A DNA stretch of 64,000 nucleotides from Streptomyces sp. NL15-2K (GCF_030551255.1 NZ_CP130630.1:5809501-5873500); one strand, 5' to 3'; shown: positions 45,253 to 54,059, counted from the stretch's first letter. Notes: a model not told the origin generated them from the letters alone. Made by a program: numbers and translations.

Positions 45253-46620
45253 CTACGCCCAGCAGCCGTTCACGGTCGCGGCCAGGCCGTCCATGGCGTC
45301 CCTGATGTCGTTGGTGTTCGCCGTGGAGCCGTTCTCGACGAAGGAGAACACCTTCCACTTGCCGTCCTTGCCCTGCGTCAGGCCGCTCAGGGCGATCGCG
45401 CCGGTGAGGGTGCCGGTCTTCGCGTGGACCTTGCCGACGGCGCACTTGGAGTTCGCGTCGTCGAAGCGGCCCAACTCCGGGCCGAGGGTGCCGCCGGCCT
45501 CGCCGGAGACGGGCAGGCCGTCGCGGATGGAGCCGAGGGTGCCCTCGTAGCGGGGGTCCGTCAGCAGGTCGAGGATCTGCGCGAGGGTCGCGGCCGGCAT
45601 GCGGTCGGCCCGGGACATGCCGCTGCCGTCGTACATCTCGACGCCGTCGAGTGACACGCCGTACTGCCGGCTCAGCACGTCACGTACGACTTCCGTGCCG
45701 CCCTCGAAGGTGGCGGGGCGGCCCGCGCCCAGGGCGGTCATCCGCAGCAGGGTCTCGGCGATGTTGCTGTCGCTGGTCTTCAGCATCGTGTGCACGATGT
45801 CCGACAGCTTCCCCGACTGGTGCTGCGCGACCGGTACGTCGTTGCGGCTCGCCGTGGCGTGGGTGACGTCGCCGTCGACGGTGATGCCGTCCGCGGCGAG
45901 CTGCTTGGCGAAGACCTGCCCGGCGTCGACGGAGGTGTCCATGACGCCGTGTCCGTCGACGACGAGAGCGCGCACGGGGGCGACGTCGGTGGGGTAGTAG
46001 CCGCTGTTCCAGCCGTTGGCCAGGGTCGGCTCGGGGAAGAGGCTGTCGTCCACGGCGACCTTCACGGCGCTCAGGCCCGCGGACTTCAGCCCGGCGACCG
46101 CGGTCTTCGCCATCTCGGCGAGGTCGTCGCTGGTCAGCGTGCGGTCGCCGCCGCCGACGAGGGTGAGGGTGCCGTTGCCGTAGACGACCTTCGTGGTGAA
46201 CCGGTGGTCGGGGCCGAGCACCGTCAGGGCGGCGGTGGAGGTGGCGAGCTTGAGATTGGAGGCCGGCATCAGCGCGGTGGAGGCGTTGTGGCCCCAGACG
46301 GTGCGGTTCGTCTCCGCGTCGATCACCACACCGCTGACATCACTGCCCAGCCGCTTGTCGAGGACGCGGGTGTCGAGGTTGGCGGCCATCTGCTGGTCGC
46401 TCGCGTCGAGGCTGTCGGGCTGGTCCGTGGCTGTCGCGGCGGTGTTGTTGTCGGCGGCGAAGGCCGAGGGACCGGCGAGAGCCGCCGAGGCGACGGGCAC
46501 GGTCACGGCGAGCACGAGGGCTCGCCGGCCGCCTATGCCGGACTCCTTGTGCTTGCGGTGGCGGCGCCGTCCGCCAGGGACGAAAGTGCGCTCGGTCGCT
46601 TCCGTCGTTACTTCACTCAT
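45253..46620 (-). CDS. dacB: D-alanyl-D-alanine carboxypeptidase/endopeptidase (PBP4 / DacB type)
   Basis: A 455-residue class C low-molecular-mass penicillin-binding protein, secreted or membrane-anchored, that trims peptidoglycan stem peptides. A basic N-terminus and hydrophobic signal (ALVLAVTVPVASAALAGPSA) precede the catalytic domain. SxxK is ASNLK near residue 140, the second motif reads TSDSNIAETLL (SDS where many homologues have SDN), and KTG is HAKTGTL near 410. ATG 46620 fits the signal peptide; the frame is open to 46713. Confidence 0.92.
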   Translation of the reverse strand: MSEVTTEATERTFVPGGRRRHRKHKESGIGGRRALVLAVTVPVASAALAGPSAFAADNNTAATATDQPDSLDASDQQMAANLDTRVLDKRLGSDVSGVVIDAETNRTVWGHNASTALMPASNLKLATSTAALTVLGPDHRFTTKVVYGNGTLTLVGGGDRTLTSDDLAEMAKTAVAGLKSAGLSAVKVAVDDSLFPEPTLANGWNSGYYPTDVAPVRALVVDGHGVMDTSVDAGQVFAKQLAADGITVDGDVTHATASRNDVPVAQHQSGKLSDIVHTMLKTSDSNIAETLLRMTALGAGRPATFEGGTEVVRDVLSRQYGVSLDGVEMYDGSGMSRADRMPAATLAQILDLLTDPRYEGTLGSIRDGLPVSGEAGGTLGPELGRFDDANSKCAVGKVHAKTGTLTGAIALSGLTQGKDGKWKVFSFVENGSTANTNDIRDAMDGLAATVNGCWA

Positions 46621-46930
46621 GGGGGTCCCAAAGGCTGTTCTGGTGTGGGGGGAGGGTGGTACGAGGGGGTGTTGCAGGGGGGTGAATTCGTGCCGCAACG
46701 TACCACCTGCCACATGCGACTCACTGGTAACAAATCCTGGGATGAGCGCAGTTGTGAATTGGCAGCCTTTTGAAAGGTGAGGATTTCTTTTCTTTTTCGC
46801 CCCTGTGAGTCCGGATCGATGCCCTGCGTCACGGCCGTGTGGCGCGCGGTGGTCGACCCCCGGGTTTTGTGGAGATGTGATGGAGGGTCCGTCGCCGACG
46901 GCGACGGACCCTCCATCAGGTGTGTCTGCG
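46621..46930. other. Intergenic region between dacB and the K15-type peptidase gene
   Basis: It contains the dacB promoter area (an AT-rich stretch, AAGGTGAGGATTTCTTTTCT, near 46775-46795) and the hairpin at 46878-46917. No gene is supported. Confidence 0.6.
46878..46917 (-). terminator. Perfect hairpin terminator after the K15-type peptidase gene
   Basis: Twenty-base arms (46878-46897, TGATGGAGGGTCCGTCGCCG, and 46899-46918) pair perfectly around one A, 13 bp beyond the minus-strand stop at 46931. Confidence 0.9.
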
Positions 46931-47845
46931 TCAGCCCAGCTTCGCGAAGCCGTAGTTCATGAGCTTCTTCGCGTCAGTTTCCCGCTGGGTGATCGACGTC
47001 GAGGTCAGGACCGTGCCGATGACCGTCTTGCCGTTGCGGGTGGCGGCGAACACGAGGCAGTACTTCGCCTCGGGACCGGAGCCGGTCTTCACACCGATGG
47101 TGCCGCTGTAGGTACCGAGCAGGCCGTTGGTGTTCTTCCACGCGGCCATCGTGCGAATGGTGCCGGTCTTGGTGATCGTCTTCGCCGTGTAGCTCTTCGT
47201 CTTGACGACCGTGCGGAACGTGGAGTTCTTCATCGTGTTGCTGGCGAGCTTCGTCAGGTCGCGCGGCGTCGAGTAGTTGGCGCCGTTGCCGATGCCGTCG
47301 AACGAGTCGAAGTGCGTGTTCGTCAGACCCAGGTTCTTGGCCGTGGTGTTCATCTTGCCGATGAACGACTTCACGCGCGCCGCCCGCGTCGAGCCGGAGC
47401 CGAACTTGTCGGCGAGCGCGTACGCCGCGTCGCAGCCGGACGGCAGCATCAGGCCGTACAACAGCTGACGCACGGTGACCTTGTCGCCGACGATCAGGCG
47501 GGCCGACGACGCGTTCTTCGACACGATGTAGTCGCTGTACGCCTTCTGGATCGTCACCTTGGCGTCGAGGTTGAGGTTCGCCTGGGAGAGCACCACCTTC
47601 GCGGTCATGATCTTCGTCGTGGAGCCGGTGGAACGCCTGGTGTCCCCGGCCTTGGTGTACAGCGTCTTGCCGTTCGCGTTGTTCATCACGTAGCCGCCCT
47701 TGGCGACGATCGTGGGCACGGTGACGGCCTGCGCGGGCGCGGCGGTGAGGGCTCCGGTCACGAGCATGGCGCCGGTGGTCACGGTGACGGCCGCGGCTCT
47801 GCGGATACGGACGCCCTGAATGCCGCTCTTGATGCCGGTTATCAA
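46931..47845 (-). CDS. D,D-transpeptidase/carboxypeptidase of the Streptomyces K15 type
   Basis: A 304-residue class A low-molecular-mass PBP. The N-terminal signal (AAAVTVTTGAMLVTGALTAA, cleavage after APAQA) is followed by active-site STTK (GSTTKIMTAKVVL), SGC (LPSGCDAAYALADKF) and KTG (IGVKTGSGPEAKY). SGC instead of SGN is the hallmark of the Streptomyces K15 D,D-transpeptidase. The start is uncertain: TTG 47845 gives a normal signal peptide with GGGG eight bases upstream; the frame is open much further, but only as a shadow of gntR. Confidence 0.9.
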   Translation of the reverse strand: MITGIKSGIQGVRIRRAAAVTVTTGAMLVTGALTAAPAQAVTVPTIVAKGGYVMNNANGKTLYTKAGDTRRSTGSTTKIMTAKVVLSQANLNLDAKVTIQKAYSDYIVSKNASSARLIVGDKVTVRQLLYGLMLPSGCDAAYALADKFGSGSTRAARVKSFIGKMNTTAKNLGLTNTHFDSFDGIGNGANYSTPRDLTKLASNTMKNSTFRTVVKTKSYTAKTITKTGTIRTMAAWKNTNGLLGTYSGTIGVKTGSGPEAKYCLVFAATRNGKTVIGTVLTSTSITQRETDAKKLMNYGFAKLG

Positions 47846-48043
47846 CTGAGATACCCCGATTGTCTCGAATGCCCCTGAAGCGCGGCCGGTTGAGGTGGTG
47901 CAAGAAGGTGGGGCCGCAAGTGTGTGACATGTAAGTAGCACAGAAGGTTGTGCCGCGGGGCCAGCGGGGGGCATGACACGGGTGGGCGGTCCGCATGATG
48001 GACGGCCGCCCTCATGCGTACGTGTTGTATCTATGATGTGCCC

Positions 48044-48706
48044 ATGCCTTCCGCCCCGCCCGCCCCCGTCAAGCAGCCCCCCGCCGCGGAACGCGTCTAC
48101 GCCCACGTCAAGCAGGGTGTCCTGGACCGCCGTTACCAGGGCGGGACCCTCCTCACCGAGGGTGAGCTCGCCGAGGCCGTCGGGGTCTCGCGCACGCCGG
48201 TGCGCGAGGCGCTGCTCCGCCTGGAGGTCGAGGGGCTGATCAAGCTTTACCCGAAAAAGGGAGCCCTCGTGCTGCCCGTATCCGCCCAGGAGATCGCGGA
48301 CGTGGTGGAGACGCGGCTGCTGGTCGAGGAACACGCCGCCCGGAAGGCCGTACCCGCACCGGCCGGGCTGATCCAGCGGCTCGAGGAACTGCTGGCGAAG
48401 CAGAAGGCGCAGGCAGCCGCCGGCGACCTCGCCGGGGCCGCCGTCACCGACCGCTGCTTCCACGCCGAGATCGTCCGCAGCGGCGGCAACGAGATCCTCT
48501 CCCGGCTCTACGACCAGCTCCGCGACCGCCAGTTGCGCATGGGTGTCGCCGTCCTGCACTCCCACCCCGACCGGATCGCCAAGACCCTCGTCGAGCACGA
48601 GGAGATCCTCGAGGCACTGCGCCGCGGGGACGCGGACGCCGCCGTCGGCCTCGTCCACCGGCACGTCGGGTGGTTCTCCCACCTGGCCAGGGGTGAGGTC
48701 CGATGA
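48044..48706 (+). CDS. GntR-family transcriptional regulator (FadR/FCD subfamily)
   Basis: A 220-residue regulator. The winged HTH at ~15-75 has GGTLLTEGELAEAVGVSRTP and VREALLRLEVEGLIKLYPKK. The FCD ligand domain has ETRLLVEEHAAR, DRCFHAEIVRSGGNEILSRL and EHEEILEALRRGDADAA, with the His/Asp metal-ligand positions of FCD. It overlaps the MFS gene by 4 nt, so it probably controls that transporter in response to its substrate. Confidence 0.9.
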   Translation: MPSAPPAPVKQPPAAERVYAHVKQGVLDRRYQGGTLLTEGELAEAVGVSRTPVREALLRLEVEGLIKLYPKKGALVLPVSAQEIADVVETRLLVEEHAARKAVPAPAGLIQRLEELLAKQKAQAAAGDLAGAAVTDRCFHAEIVRSGGNEILSRLYDQLRDRQLRMGVAVLHSHPDRIAKTLVEHEEILEALRRGDADAAVGLVHRHVGWFSHLARGEVR

Positions 48707-49998
48707 GGGCCGCCGCAGTGCCCGGTGACCCGCCGGGCGGGCGCCGCGCCATGGCCGTCTGGGGCATCGGCGTCTCCGTCTACTTCGTCGCCGTCATCTT
48801 CCGTACGTCCCTGGGCGTGGCCGGCCTCGACGCGGCCGAGCGTTTCCACGTGGGCGCCTCCGCGCTGTCGACCTTCTCGATCCTCCAACTCCTCGTCTAC
48901 GCGGGCATGCAGATACCCGTCGGCCTGCTGGTCGACCGGCTCGGCACCAAGAAGGTGCTGGGCCTGGGGGTCGTTCTCTTCACGGCCGGCCAACTCGGCT
49001 TCGCCTTCTCGCCGTCGTACGGCATGGCCCTCGCCTCACGCGCCCTGCTCGGGTGCGGTGACGCGATGACCTTCATCAGCGTGCTGCGGCTCGGCACCCG
49101 CTGGTTCCCGGCCCGGCGCGGACCGATGGTCGCGCAGTTCGCGGGGCTGGCCGGCATGGCGGGCAACCTGGTCTCCACCCTCGTCCTGGCACGGCTGCTG
49201 CACGGCGTCGGCTGGACGGCCGCGTTCGCGGGCAGCGCGCTCGCGGGGGTCGTCGTCCTCGTCCTCCTGCTGCTGTTCCTGAAGGACCATCCCGACGGAC
49301 ACGAGCCGGAGCCGATCCGGCACCAGGGAGCCGCGTACGTACGACGGCAGATCGCCGCCTCCTGGCGGGAGCCGGGGACGCGACTGGGGCTGTGGGTGCA
49401 CTTCACGACCCAGTTCCCGGCGATGGTGTTCCTGCTGCTGTGGGGGATGCCGTTCCTGGTCGAGGCACAGGGCCTCAGCAGGGCCACGGCCGGCGAACTG
49501 CTCACGCTCGTCGTGCTGTCGAACATGGTGGTCGGACTGGTGTACGGCCAGGTCGTCGCCCGGCATCACGAGGCGCGGCTGCCGCTGGCGCTGGGGACCG
49601 TCGCGGCGACGGCGCTGCTGTGGGCGACGACGCTGGCGTATCCCGGTGAGCGGGCGCCGATGTGGCTGCTGGTGGTGCTGTGCACGGTGCTGGGCGCCTG
49701 CGGCCCGGCGTCGATGCTCGGGTTCGACTTCGCCCGGCCGGCCAACCCGCCGGAGCGGCAGGGGACCGCCTCCGGCATCACGAACATGGGCGGCTTCGTC
49801 GCCTCCATGACGACGCTGTTCGCGATCGGGGTGCTGCTGGACGCCACCGGGGACGACTACACGGTCGCGTTCTCGGCGGTGTTCGTGCTCCAGGCCCTCG
49901 GCATCAGCCAGATCCTGCGGCTGCGGAAGCGGGCGGCGCGCAGGGAGCGGGAGCGGCTGGTGGCCAGCCGGGTGGAGACGGTGCACGTGCCGGCCTGA
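48703..49998 (+). CDS. Major facilitator superfamily transporter
   Basis: A 431-residue, 12-TM MFS protein. VDRLGTKKVLGLGVVL is the loop 2-3 signature. RWFPARRGPMVAQFAGLAGM and the pattern with FSPSYGMALASRALLGCGDA resemble nitrate/sugar-phosphate-type and actinobacterial metabolite permeases. The C-terminal tail is Arg-rich. It is translationally coupled to gntR. The stop lies in a 27-bp tandem duplication. The substrate is unknown. Confidence 0.9.
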   Translation: MRAAAVPGDPPGGRRAMAVWGIGVSVYFVAVIFRTSLGVAGLDAAERFHVGASALSTFSILQLLVYAGMQIPVGLLVDRLGTKKVLGLGVVLFTAGQLGFAFSPSYGMALASRALLGCGDAMTFISVLRLGTRWFPARRGPMVAQFAGLAGMAGNLVSTLVLARLLHGVGWTAAFAGSALAGVVVLVLLLLFLKDHPDGHEPEPIRHQGAAYVRRQIAASWREPGTRLGLWVHFTTQFPAMVFLLLWGMPFLVEAQGLSRATAGELLTLVVLSNMVVGLVYGQVVARHHEARLPLALGTVAATALLWATTLAYPGERAPMWLLVVLCTVLGACGPASMLGFDFARPANPPERQGTASGITNMGGFVASMTTLFAIGVLLDATGDDYTVAFSAVFVLQALGISQILRLRKRAARRERERLVASRVETVHVPA

Positions 49999-50040
49999 GC
50001 CGGGTGTCTCACCGTGCCGGCCTGAGCCGGGTGTCTCACC
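49987..50040. repeat. Perfect 27-bp tandem duplication over two convergent stop codons
   Basis: Units 49987-50013 and 50014-50040 are identical (starting GTGCCGGCCTGAGCC). The first contains the TGA of the MFS gene; the second contains the stop of the convergent methyltransferase gene. Confidence 0.93.
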
Positions 50041-50872
50041 GGACCGGTACGAGGGTGAGGTAGGCGTACCCCAGCACACCGCGGTAGTTCATCCACTGGG
50101 CGCGGTGCCGGTCCAGGCGCTCGCGCGTCTCGGCGGCCAGCGGGTGGTCGCCGTGCCCGGCGAGCCACACCTCGGCGTCCGCCTGGTACGCCGACTCGAA
50201 CTCCTCCCACTCGTCCAGGCTCGCTGTCTCGGTCCACTCCGGCCGGAACCCGGCCCGCACGGCCGCGTCGACGAGGCCCGCCAGGTCGTAGTGCTCGTCG
50301 GCCGAGGCATCCGGCCACATGCCGGACAGCTCCGCCGGGCTCGGCGCACGCTGCCAGAAGCCCTCGCCGAGCAGGACGCGGCCGTCGTCGGTCACGAGCC
50401 GGCGCAGCGCGCTCAGGGCCTCGTCGGTGTACCGGGGCGGCTCGGCCGCGCTGAGGGCGTGACTGGCGCCGAGGCACAGGACGAGGTCGGCGGGCCCGCG
50501 CGCCGTCCTGGCGGCTGACTCCTCGACGAACTCGACCCGGTGGTCGAGCCCCCTCGCCGTGGCGCCCCGACGGCCCCGGCTCAGGTCCTCGGCGTTGAGA
50601 TCCACACCGGTCCCGCGTGCGCCCGGGACGGCCTCCAGTACGCGCAGCATCAACTCGCCCCAGCCGCAGCCGAGGTCGAGCACGGTGGCGGGTGCCGGCG
50701 CGGTCCCCGCGAGCCGCCGGACCAGCCCGGCCGCGCGGGCCTGCGACAGCGGGCCGTGGAAGGTGAGACGGGTGAGTCGGGGTGGGCCGTCGGGGCGGTG
50801 CGGCGCCGGGACGGTCTCGGGTGCGGTATCCGTGTCGGGTGCGGTGTCCGTGTCCGTGTCGTTGTGGGGCAT
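50036..50872 (-). CDS. SAM-dependent methyltransferase (class I)
   Basis: A 278-residue Rossmann methyltransferase. Motif I is TVLDLGCGWGELMLRVLEAV, motif II GTGVDLNAEDLSRGR, and motif IV LVLCLGASHALS. A C-terminal lid-like region (WEEFESAYQADAEVWLAGHG) follows. The N-terminus is a low-complexity TDTDTAPD segment. The substrate is unknown. ATG 50872 is chosen; GTG 50881 is also in frame. Confidence 0.88.
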   Translation of the reverse strand: MPHNDTDTDTAPDTDTAPETVPAPHRPDGPPRLTRLTFHGPLSQARAAGLVRRLAGTAPAPATVLDLGCGWGELMLRVLEAVPGARGTGVDLNAEDLSRGRRGATARGLDHRVEFVEESAARTARGPADLVLCLGASHALSAAEPPRYTDEALSALRRLVTDDGRVLLGEGFWQRAPSPAELSGMWPDASADEHYDLAGLVDAAVRAGFRPEWTETASLDEWEEFESAYQADAEVWLAGHGDHPLAAETRERLDRHRAQWMNYRGVLGYAYLTLVPVR

Positions 50873-50939
50873 GGGGCGCACGGTAGTGCGGGGTGACCGG
50901 CGGACGACAATCGTTGATCGGCCGTGCGGTGGTCCCGCC

Positions 50940-51764
50940 TTACGGCGTCACCGACAGGTTCCGCAAGATCGCCGCCGCGAGCTCCGGATCCCCCTCCGCC
51001 TTCACCCGGTCCGCCACCGCCTCCGGCGTCGCGCGGCCGCAGGCCAGCCGGACGTACGTCTCCCAGTCGAGGGTGAGGGTGGCGGCGGGGCCGAGGGCCG
51101 GGGCCGTTTCCAGCGTGCCGCGGCCCTGGATGTCGACGCGGATCGTGCGCAGGAACTCGATGGGGCCGTGCACGTCGAAGACGATCGCCGAGCTGCGCGG
51201 CGCGCTCGCGTCCTCGGCGACGATGCGCGGGAGTTCGTCGAGCAGCACGTCACGGGCGATGTGCGCGCCGGGCGAGTCGAGGTTGCCCGGGCGGCCGAGG
51301 GCCGTGCGCAGGTCCTGCTCGTGCACCCACACGTCGAACGCGTGCCTGCGCATGGACTCCTCGAGAGTGAGCTCCGTGCCCAGCGGGCCGCGCACCTTCG
51401 TGCCGGGGTCGCGGGACTCGTTGCGCAGCTGGCGGTTGCGGCGGATGATCACGTACTCCAGCTCGGACGTCATCTCCGGCGCCGTGTGGTGGCGGCGGAC
51501 GTCGACCTGCATCTCCATGTACCGCTGGTGGTCGTTGGTGACGTGGAACAGGTCGCGCGGGAGCGTGTGGATGGGGCGCGGATCGCCGAGCATCTCGCAG
51601 TCCAGGCCGATGACATGGGAGACGACGTCGCGCACCGACCAGCCGGGGCAGGGCGTGCGCCGGTTCCACTCGCCCTCCACGAGCGGCAGCACCAGCTCGG
51701 ATATCGCTTCGATGGAGTGGGTCCAGGCGTCGGCGTAGGGCTGGAGGGTGGGATGCAGACTCAC
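50940..51764 (-). CDS. Maleylpyruvate isomerase family (mycothiol-dependent, DinB-like) protein
   Basis: A 274-residue protein. The DinB-fold half has TPCPGWSVRDVVSHVIGLDC (first metal-site His) and later MRRHAFDVWVHEQDLRTAL (HxxxH-type), the metal-binding pattern of mycothiol-dependent enzymes. The C-terminal half resembles the SCP2-like domain seen in the family (LTLDWETYVRLACGR). Typical of actinobacteria that use mycothiol. The reaction is unknown. GTG 51764. Confidence 0.85.
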   Translation of the reverse strand: MSLHPTLQPYADAWTHSIEAISELVLPLVEGEWNRRTPCPGWSVRDVVSHVIGLDCEMLGDPRPIHTLPRDLFHVTNDHQRYMEMQVDVRRHHTAPEMTSELEYVIIRRNRQLRNESRDPGTKVRGPLGTELTLEESMRRHAFDVWVHEQDLRTALGRPGNLDSPGAHIARDVLLDELPRIVAEDASAPRSSAIVFDVHGPIEFLRTIRVDIQGRGTLETAPALGPAATLTLDWETYVRLACGRATPEAVADRVKAEGDPELAAAILRNLSVTP

Positions 51765-51946
51765 GGAACGGGACCCCTTGGCGGTCGATACACGGGCGGG
51801 TAGTGGCGGCGTTGCCAGTGGGAGGTGGCTGCTGTCGGCGGGTGTCTTGGAACGCTAAGTTACGCTGCTGTGAGGCACCCCGGCAGTGCTTTCGTGTGAC
51901 GATCGTAGGCCCGTGTGGACGACTCGAATGCCAGGACGGTGGTAGT

Positions 51947-52765
51947 GTGCGCGCCTCTTTGATGCAGATCGCCGTGAATGAGGGGGAATCGGTCGAATCG
52001 CGTCGGCGGCGCGTGGCCTCGCTGGTACGGGATCAGGCCGATGCCGATTTCGTCGTCCTGCCGGAGCTGTGGACCACGGGGGCGTTCGCCTACGAGGAGT
52101 TCGGGCGCGAGGCCGAGCCGCTCGAAGGGCCGACGTACGAAGCCATGGCGAAGGCGGCGAGCGACGCGGGCGTATGGCTGCACGCGGGCTCGATTCCCGA
52201 GCGCGCTGCATCCGGCAGCGGCTCCGCCGCGGGTGACGGTCCTCTCTACAACACCTCCCTCCTCTTCTCACCCTCCGGTGACCTGGCCGCCGCCTACCGC
52301 AAGATCCACCGCTTCGGCTTCGACAAGGGCGAGGCCGTGCTGATGGGCGCGGGGCGGGACCTGGTGACGGTCCGGCTTCCCGAGACCACTCTCGGCTTGG
52401 CCACCTGCTACGACCTCCGTTTCCCCGAACTCTTCCGCGGTCTCGTCGACGCCGGTGCCGAGACCCTGGTCGTCCCCGCGGGCTGGCCGGAGCGCCGCCG
52501 GGCGCACTGGACGCTGCTGGCTCAGGCGCGGGCGGTGGAGAACCAGGCGTTCGTGCTCGCGTGTGGAACGGCCGGGACGCATGCGGGAGTTCCGCAGGCC
52601 GGTCACTCGATCGTGGTGGATCCGTGGGGCGAGGTGCTGGGGGAGGCGGGCGCCGGGGAGGAGGTCCTGACGGTGGAGTTCGACCCGGGGAAGGTCACGA
52701 CGACCAGGGAGCAGTTCCCGGCGCTGAAGGACCGGGTGCTGGGGCTGCGGCCCCCCGGCCAATAG
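51947..52765 (+). CDS. Carbon-nitrogen hydrolase (nitrilase superfamily)
   Basis: A 272-residue amidase-type hydrolase. The catalytic triad is visible: Glu in FVVLPELWTTGAF, Lys in AAYRKIHRFGFDKGE and Cys in TTLGLATCYDLRFPELFRGL. This resembles omega-amidase/Nit2-like branches that hydrolyse small amides. GTG 51947 begins VRASLMQIAVNEG, the family N-terminus. The frame continues upstream, but without similarity. Confidence 0.9.
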   Translation: MRASLMQIAVNEGESVESRRRRVASLVRDQADADFVVLPELWTTGAFAYEEFGREAEPLEGPTYEAMAKAASDAGVWLHAGSIPERAASGSGSAAGDGPLYNTSLLFSPSGDLAAAYRKIHRFGFDKGEAVLMGAGRDLVTVRLPETTLGLATCYDLRFPELFRGLVDAGAETLVVPAGWPERRRAHWTLLAQARAVENQAFVLACGTAGTHAGVPQAGHSIVVDPWGEVLGEAGAGEEVLTVEFDPGKVTTTREQFPALKDRVLGLRPPGQ

Positions 52766-52801
52766 TTCACAAGCCCCCGGCCATTAGTTCTCACTCGGTT
52801 C

Positions 52802-53296
52802 TCACTCCTCCCCCTCCTTCTCCGCCAGGTGGATCACGCACACCGCCACCGCGATCAGCAGCGCCGGATCCGCGTCCTCCCGTACGACGTCCACGCCGTA
52901 CGTGTCCCGCACGAGCAGCCACCGCCGGGAGATGACGGCCAGCAGCTCACCGTCGTACTCGATGGCGAATTCCCGGTCGAGGATCTTGCCGCTGACGTCC
53001 AGCTCGGTGCTGCCGTCCGCCAGGGACACCCGGTAGTGGTTGCGCAGCAGTGACAGCCGTTTCCGCCTGATGCGCGCGAGCGGTTGGCCGGCCCGCTCGA
53101 TGACCATCGTGTCCCGCAGGGCGAACATCTTCTGGTGGATGTCGACGAGGACGCGCCCGTGCGTGTCCTTCAGCTCGAAGGTGTCCCGCAGCCGCATGGC
53201 CTTGCCGTCGACGAGGAAGACCTTGTTGCCGTGGTCGTCCTCGATCCAGTAGTCGTCACCGATGCCGAGGATCCGGTCGCGTACGAGGAATCTCAT
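52802..53296 (-). CDS. LURP-one-related (scramblase-like fold) protein
   Basis: A 164-residue protein of the LURP-one/Tubby-like family: MRFLVRDRILGIGDDYWIED, KAMRLRDTFELKD, LARIRRKRLSLLRNHYRVS and ELDVSGKILDREFAIEYDG. Bacterial members (e.g. YxjI) have a 12-stranded barrel of unknown role. ATG 53296 overlaps the stop of the AraC remnant by 4 nt. Confidence 0.88.
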   Translation of the reverse strand: MRFLVRDRILGIGDDYWIEDDHGNKVFLVDGKAMRLRDTFELKDTHGRVLVDIHQKMFALRDTMVIERAGQPLARIRRKRLSLLRNHYRVSLADGSTELDVSGKILDREFAIEYDGELLAVISRRWLLVRDTYGVDVVREDADPALLIAVAVCVIHLAEKEGEE

Positions 53297-53702
53297 GACA
53301 CGAGGGCTTCCCCACCGCCCGGTCCGAAACGCCGCCGGTAGGCCGACGGGCTGAGCCCGGTTTCGCGCCGCACGCGCGCGCGTAGGTTCGCGGCCGTGCC
53401 CAGCCCGCTCCGGGCGGCCACCACGTCCAGCCGCTCCTCCCCCCGCTCGATCAGCCGGCAGGCGAGCGCCACCCTCCCCCACTGCCTTAAGGGCGCGGGG
53501 GGACCCCCACCCCCGTCAGCCAGGCCAGCGGTGTCGTACCGAGCTGGGCGCGGAAGCGCCGGTGCAGCGTCGCGGGGCTGACCGTCGCCCGTGCCGCCAG
53601 ATCCGCCACCGTCACCGGCTCCCCCAGCCGCTCCTGCGCCCATGCCAGTACAGGCCCCAGCGACTCGTCGGGCACGTCCGGCACCGGGCGCTCGACGAAC
53701 AT
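53293..53702 (-). pseudogene. AraC-family regulator remnant (truncated and frameshifted)
   Basis: Two frames together give the C-terminal double HTH of a GlxA/AraC regulator: VERPVPDVPDESLGPVLAWA, VADLAARATVSPATLHRRF and LGTTPLAWLTG in one frame; then LIERGEERLDVVAARSGLGT, RRETGLSPSAYRRRFG in the other. A short Streptomyces repeat inserted at about 53474-53514 causes the shift. The N-terminal DJ-1-like domain is gone, and the sequence fuses at about 53702 to a cupin fragment of opposite orientation. Confidence 0.75.
53474..53514. repeat. Short GC-rich repeat inserted into the AraC gene
   Basis: The segment CCCCACTGCCTTAAGGGCGC followed by GGGGGGACCCCCACCCCC interrupts the codons between LAWLTG and the second HTH. 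Its CCTTAAGGGGCGCGGGG-like core resembles an interspersed repeat frequent between Streptomyces genes. Identification is from memory. Confidence 0.5.
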
Positions 53703-53706
53703 CGCC

Positions 53707-53910
53707 CTGCGCGAGCCGGCCTGCGAGCGCACGGTCGTCCTGCCCCGGGGCGCCGTCTTCACGGTCCCGCGCGGCACCGAGCACAAGCCGTACGCCCCCG
53801 TCCCCACGGAGATCCTCGTCCTCGAAGCGACCGGCACCTCCACCGTCGGCGACCGCCACGACGAGGTACCGGACCATGTGGACGCGACTACGGGACACGC
53901 CCTGGCCTGA
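53707..53910 (+). pseudogene. 3' fragment of a cupin-domain gene
   Basis: The plus-strand frame encodes TVVLPRGAVFTVPRGTEHKP, then TEILVLEATGTSTVGDRHDE and VPDHVDATTG, ending at TGA 53908-53910. This is the C-terminal half of a mannose-6-phosphate-isomerase-like cupin (PRG.EHKP..); its 5' part is missing at the junction with the AraC remnant. The last ~17 codons also occur at 57266. Confidence 0.7.
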
Positions 53911-54038
53911 CCCGTCAACGAGGGGGCGTCGCGGCGCTCATAACTGCCGTGAGCAGGGCGTTCAGGGCGGTGGGGGTGGGCGAGAGGATCGTGGTCGGGG
54001 TGTCGCTTTCGCGGAGGTGGAGGGTGGAGGGTGGGGGG
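53856..54038. repeat. Left copy of a duplicated flank (second copy 57266-57420)
   Basis: The cupin 3' end (CGCCACGACGAGGTACCGGA onward, ~45 bp) and the DUF397 3' end (TGAGCAGGGCGTTCAGGGCG onward, ~90 bp) occur in the same order and orientation at 57266-57420, with about 90% identity and a 45-bp difference in between. The copies bracket the bacteriocin-like/CPBP/transposase block. Confidence 0.85.
53915..54035 (-). pseudogene. 3' fragment of a DUF397 gene
   Basis: LHLRESDTPTTILSPTPTAL, then NALLTAVMSAATPPR, ends at TGA 53915. It matches the end of the intact DUF397 protein encoded at 57299-57493. Its SSFS.. N-terminal half is missing beyond ~54035, where unrelated sequence begins. Confidence 0.75.
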
Positions 54039-54059
54039 GGGCGACTATCTCTCGACGTT

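Noticed and set aside
44165..45550. Long plus-strand frame across the 490-bp element and the phosphotransferase remnant
   Set aside because: It is out of frame with the recognisable phosphotransferase and runs into antisense dacB. No homology-like blocks.
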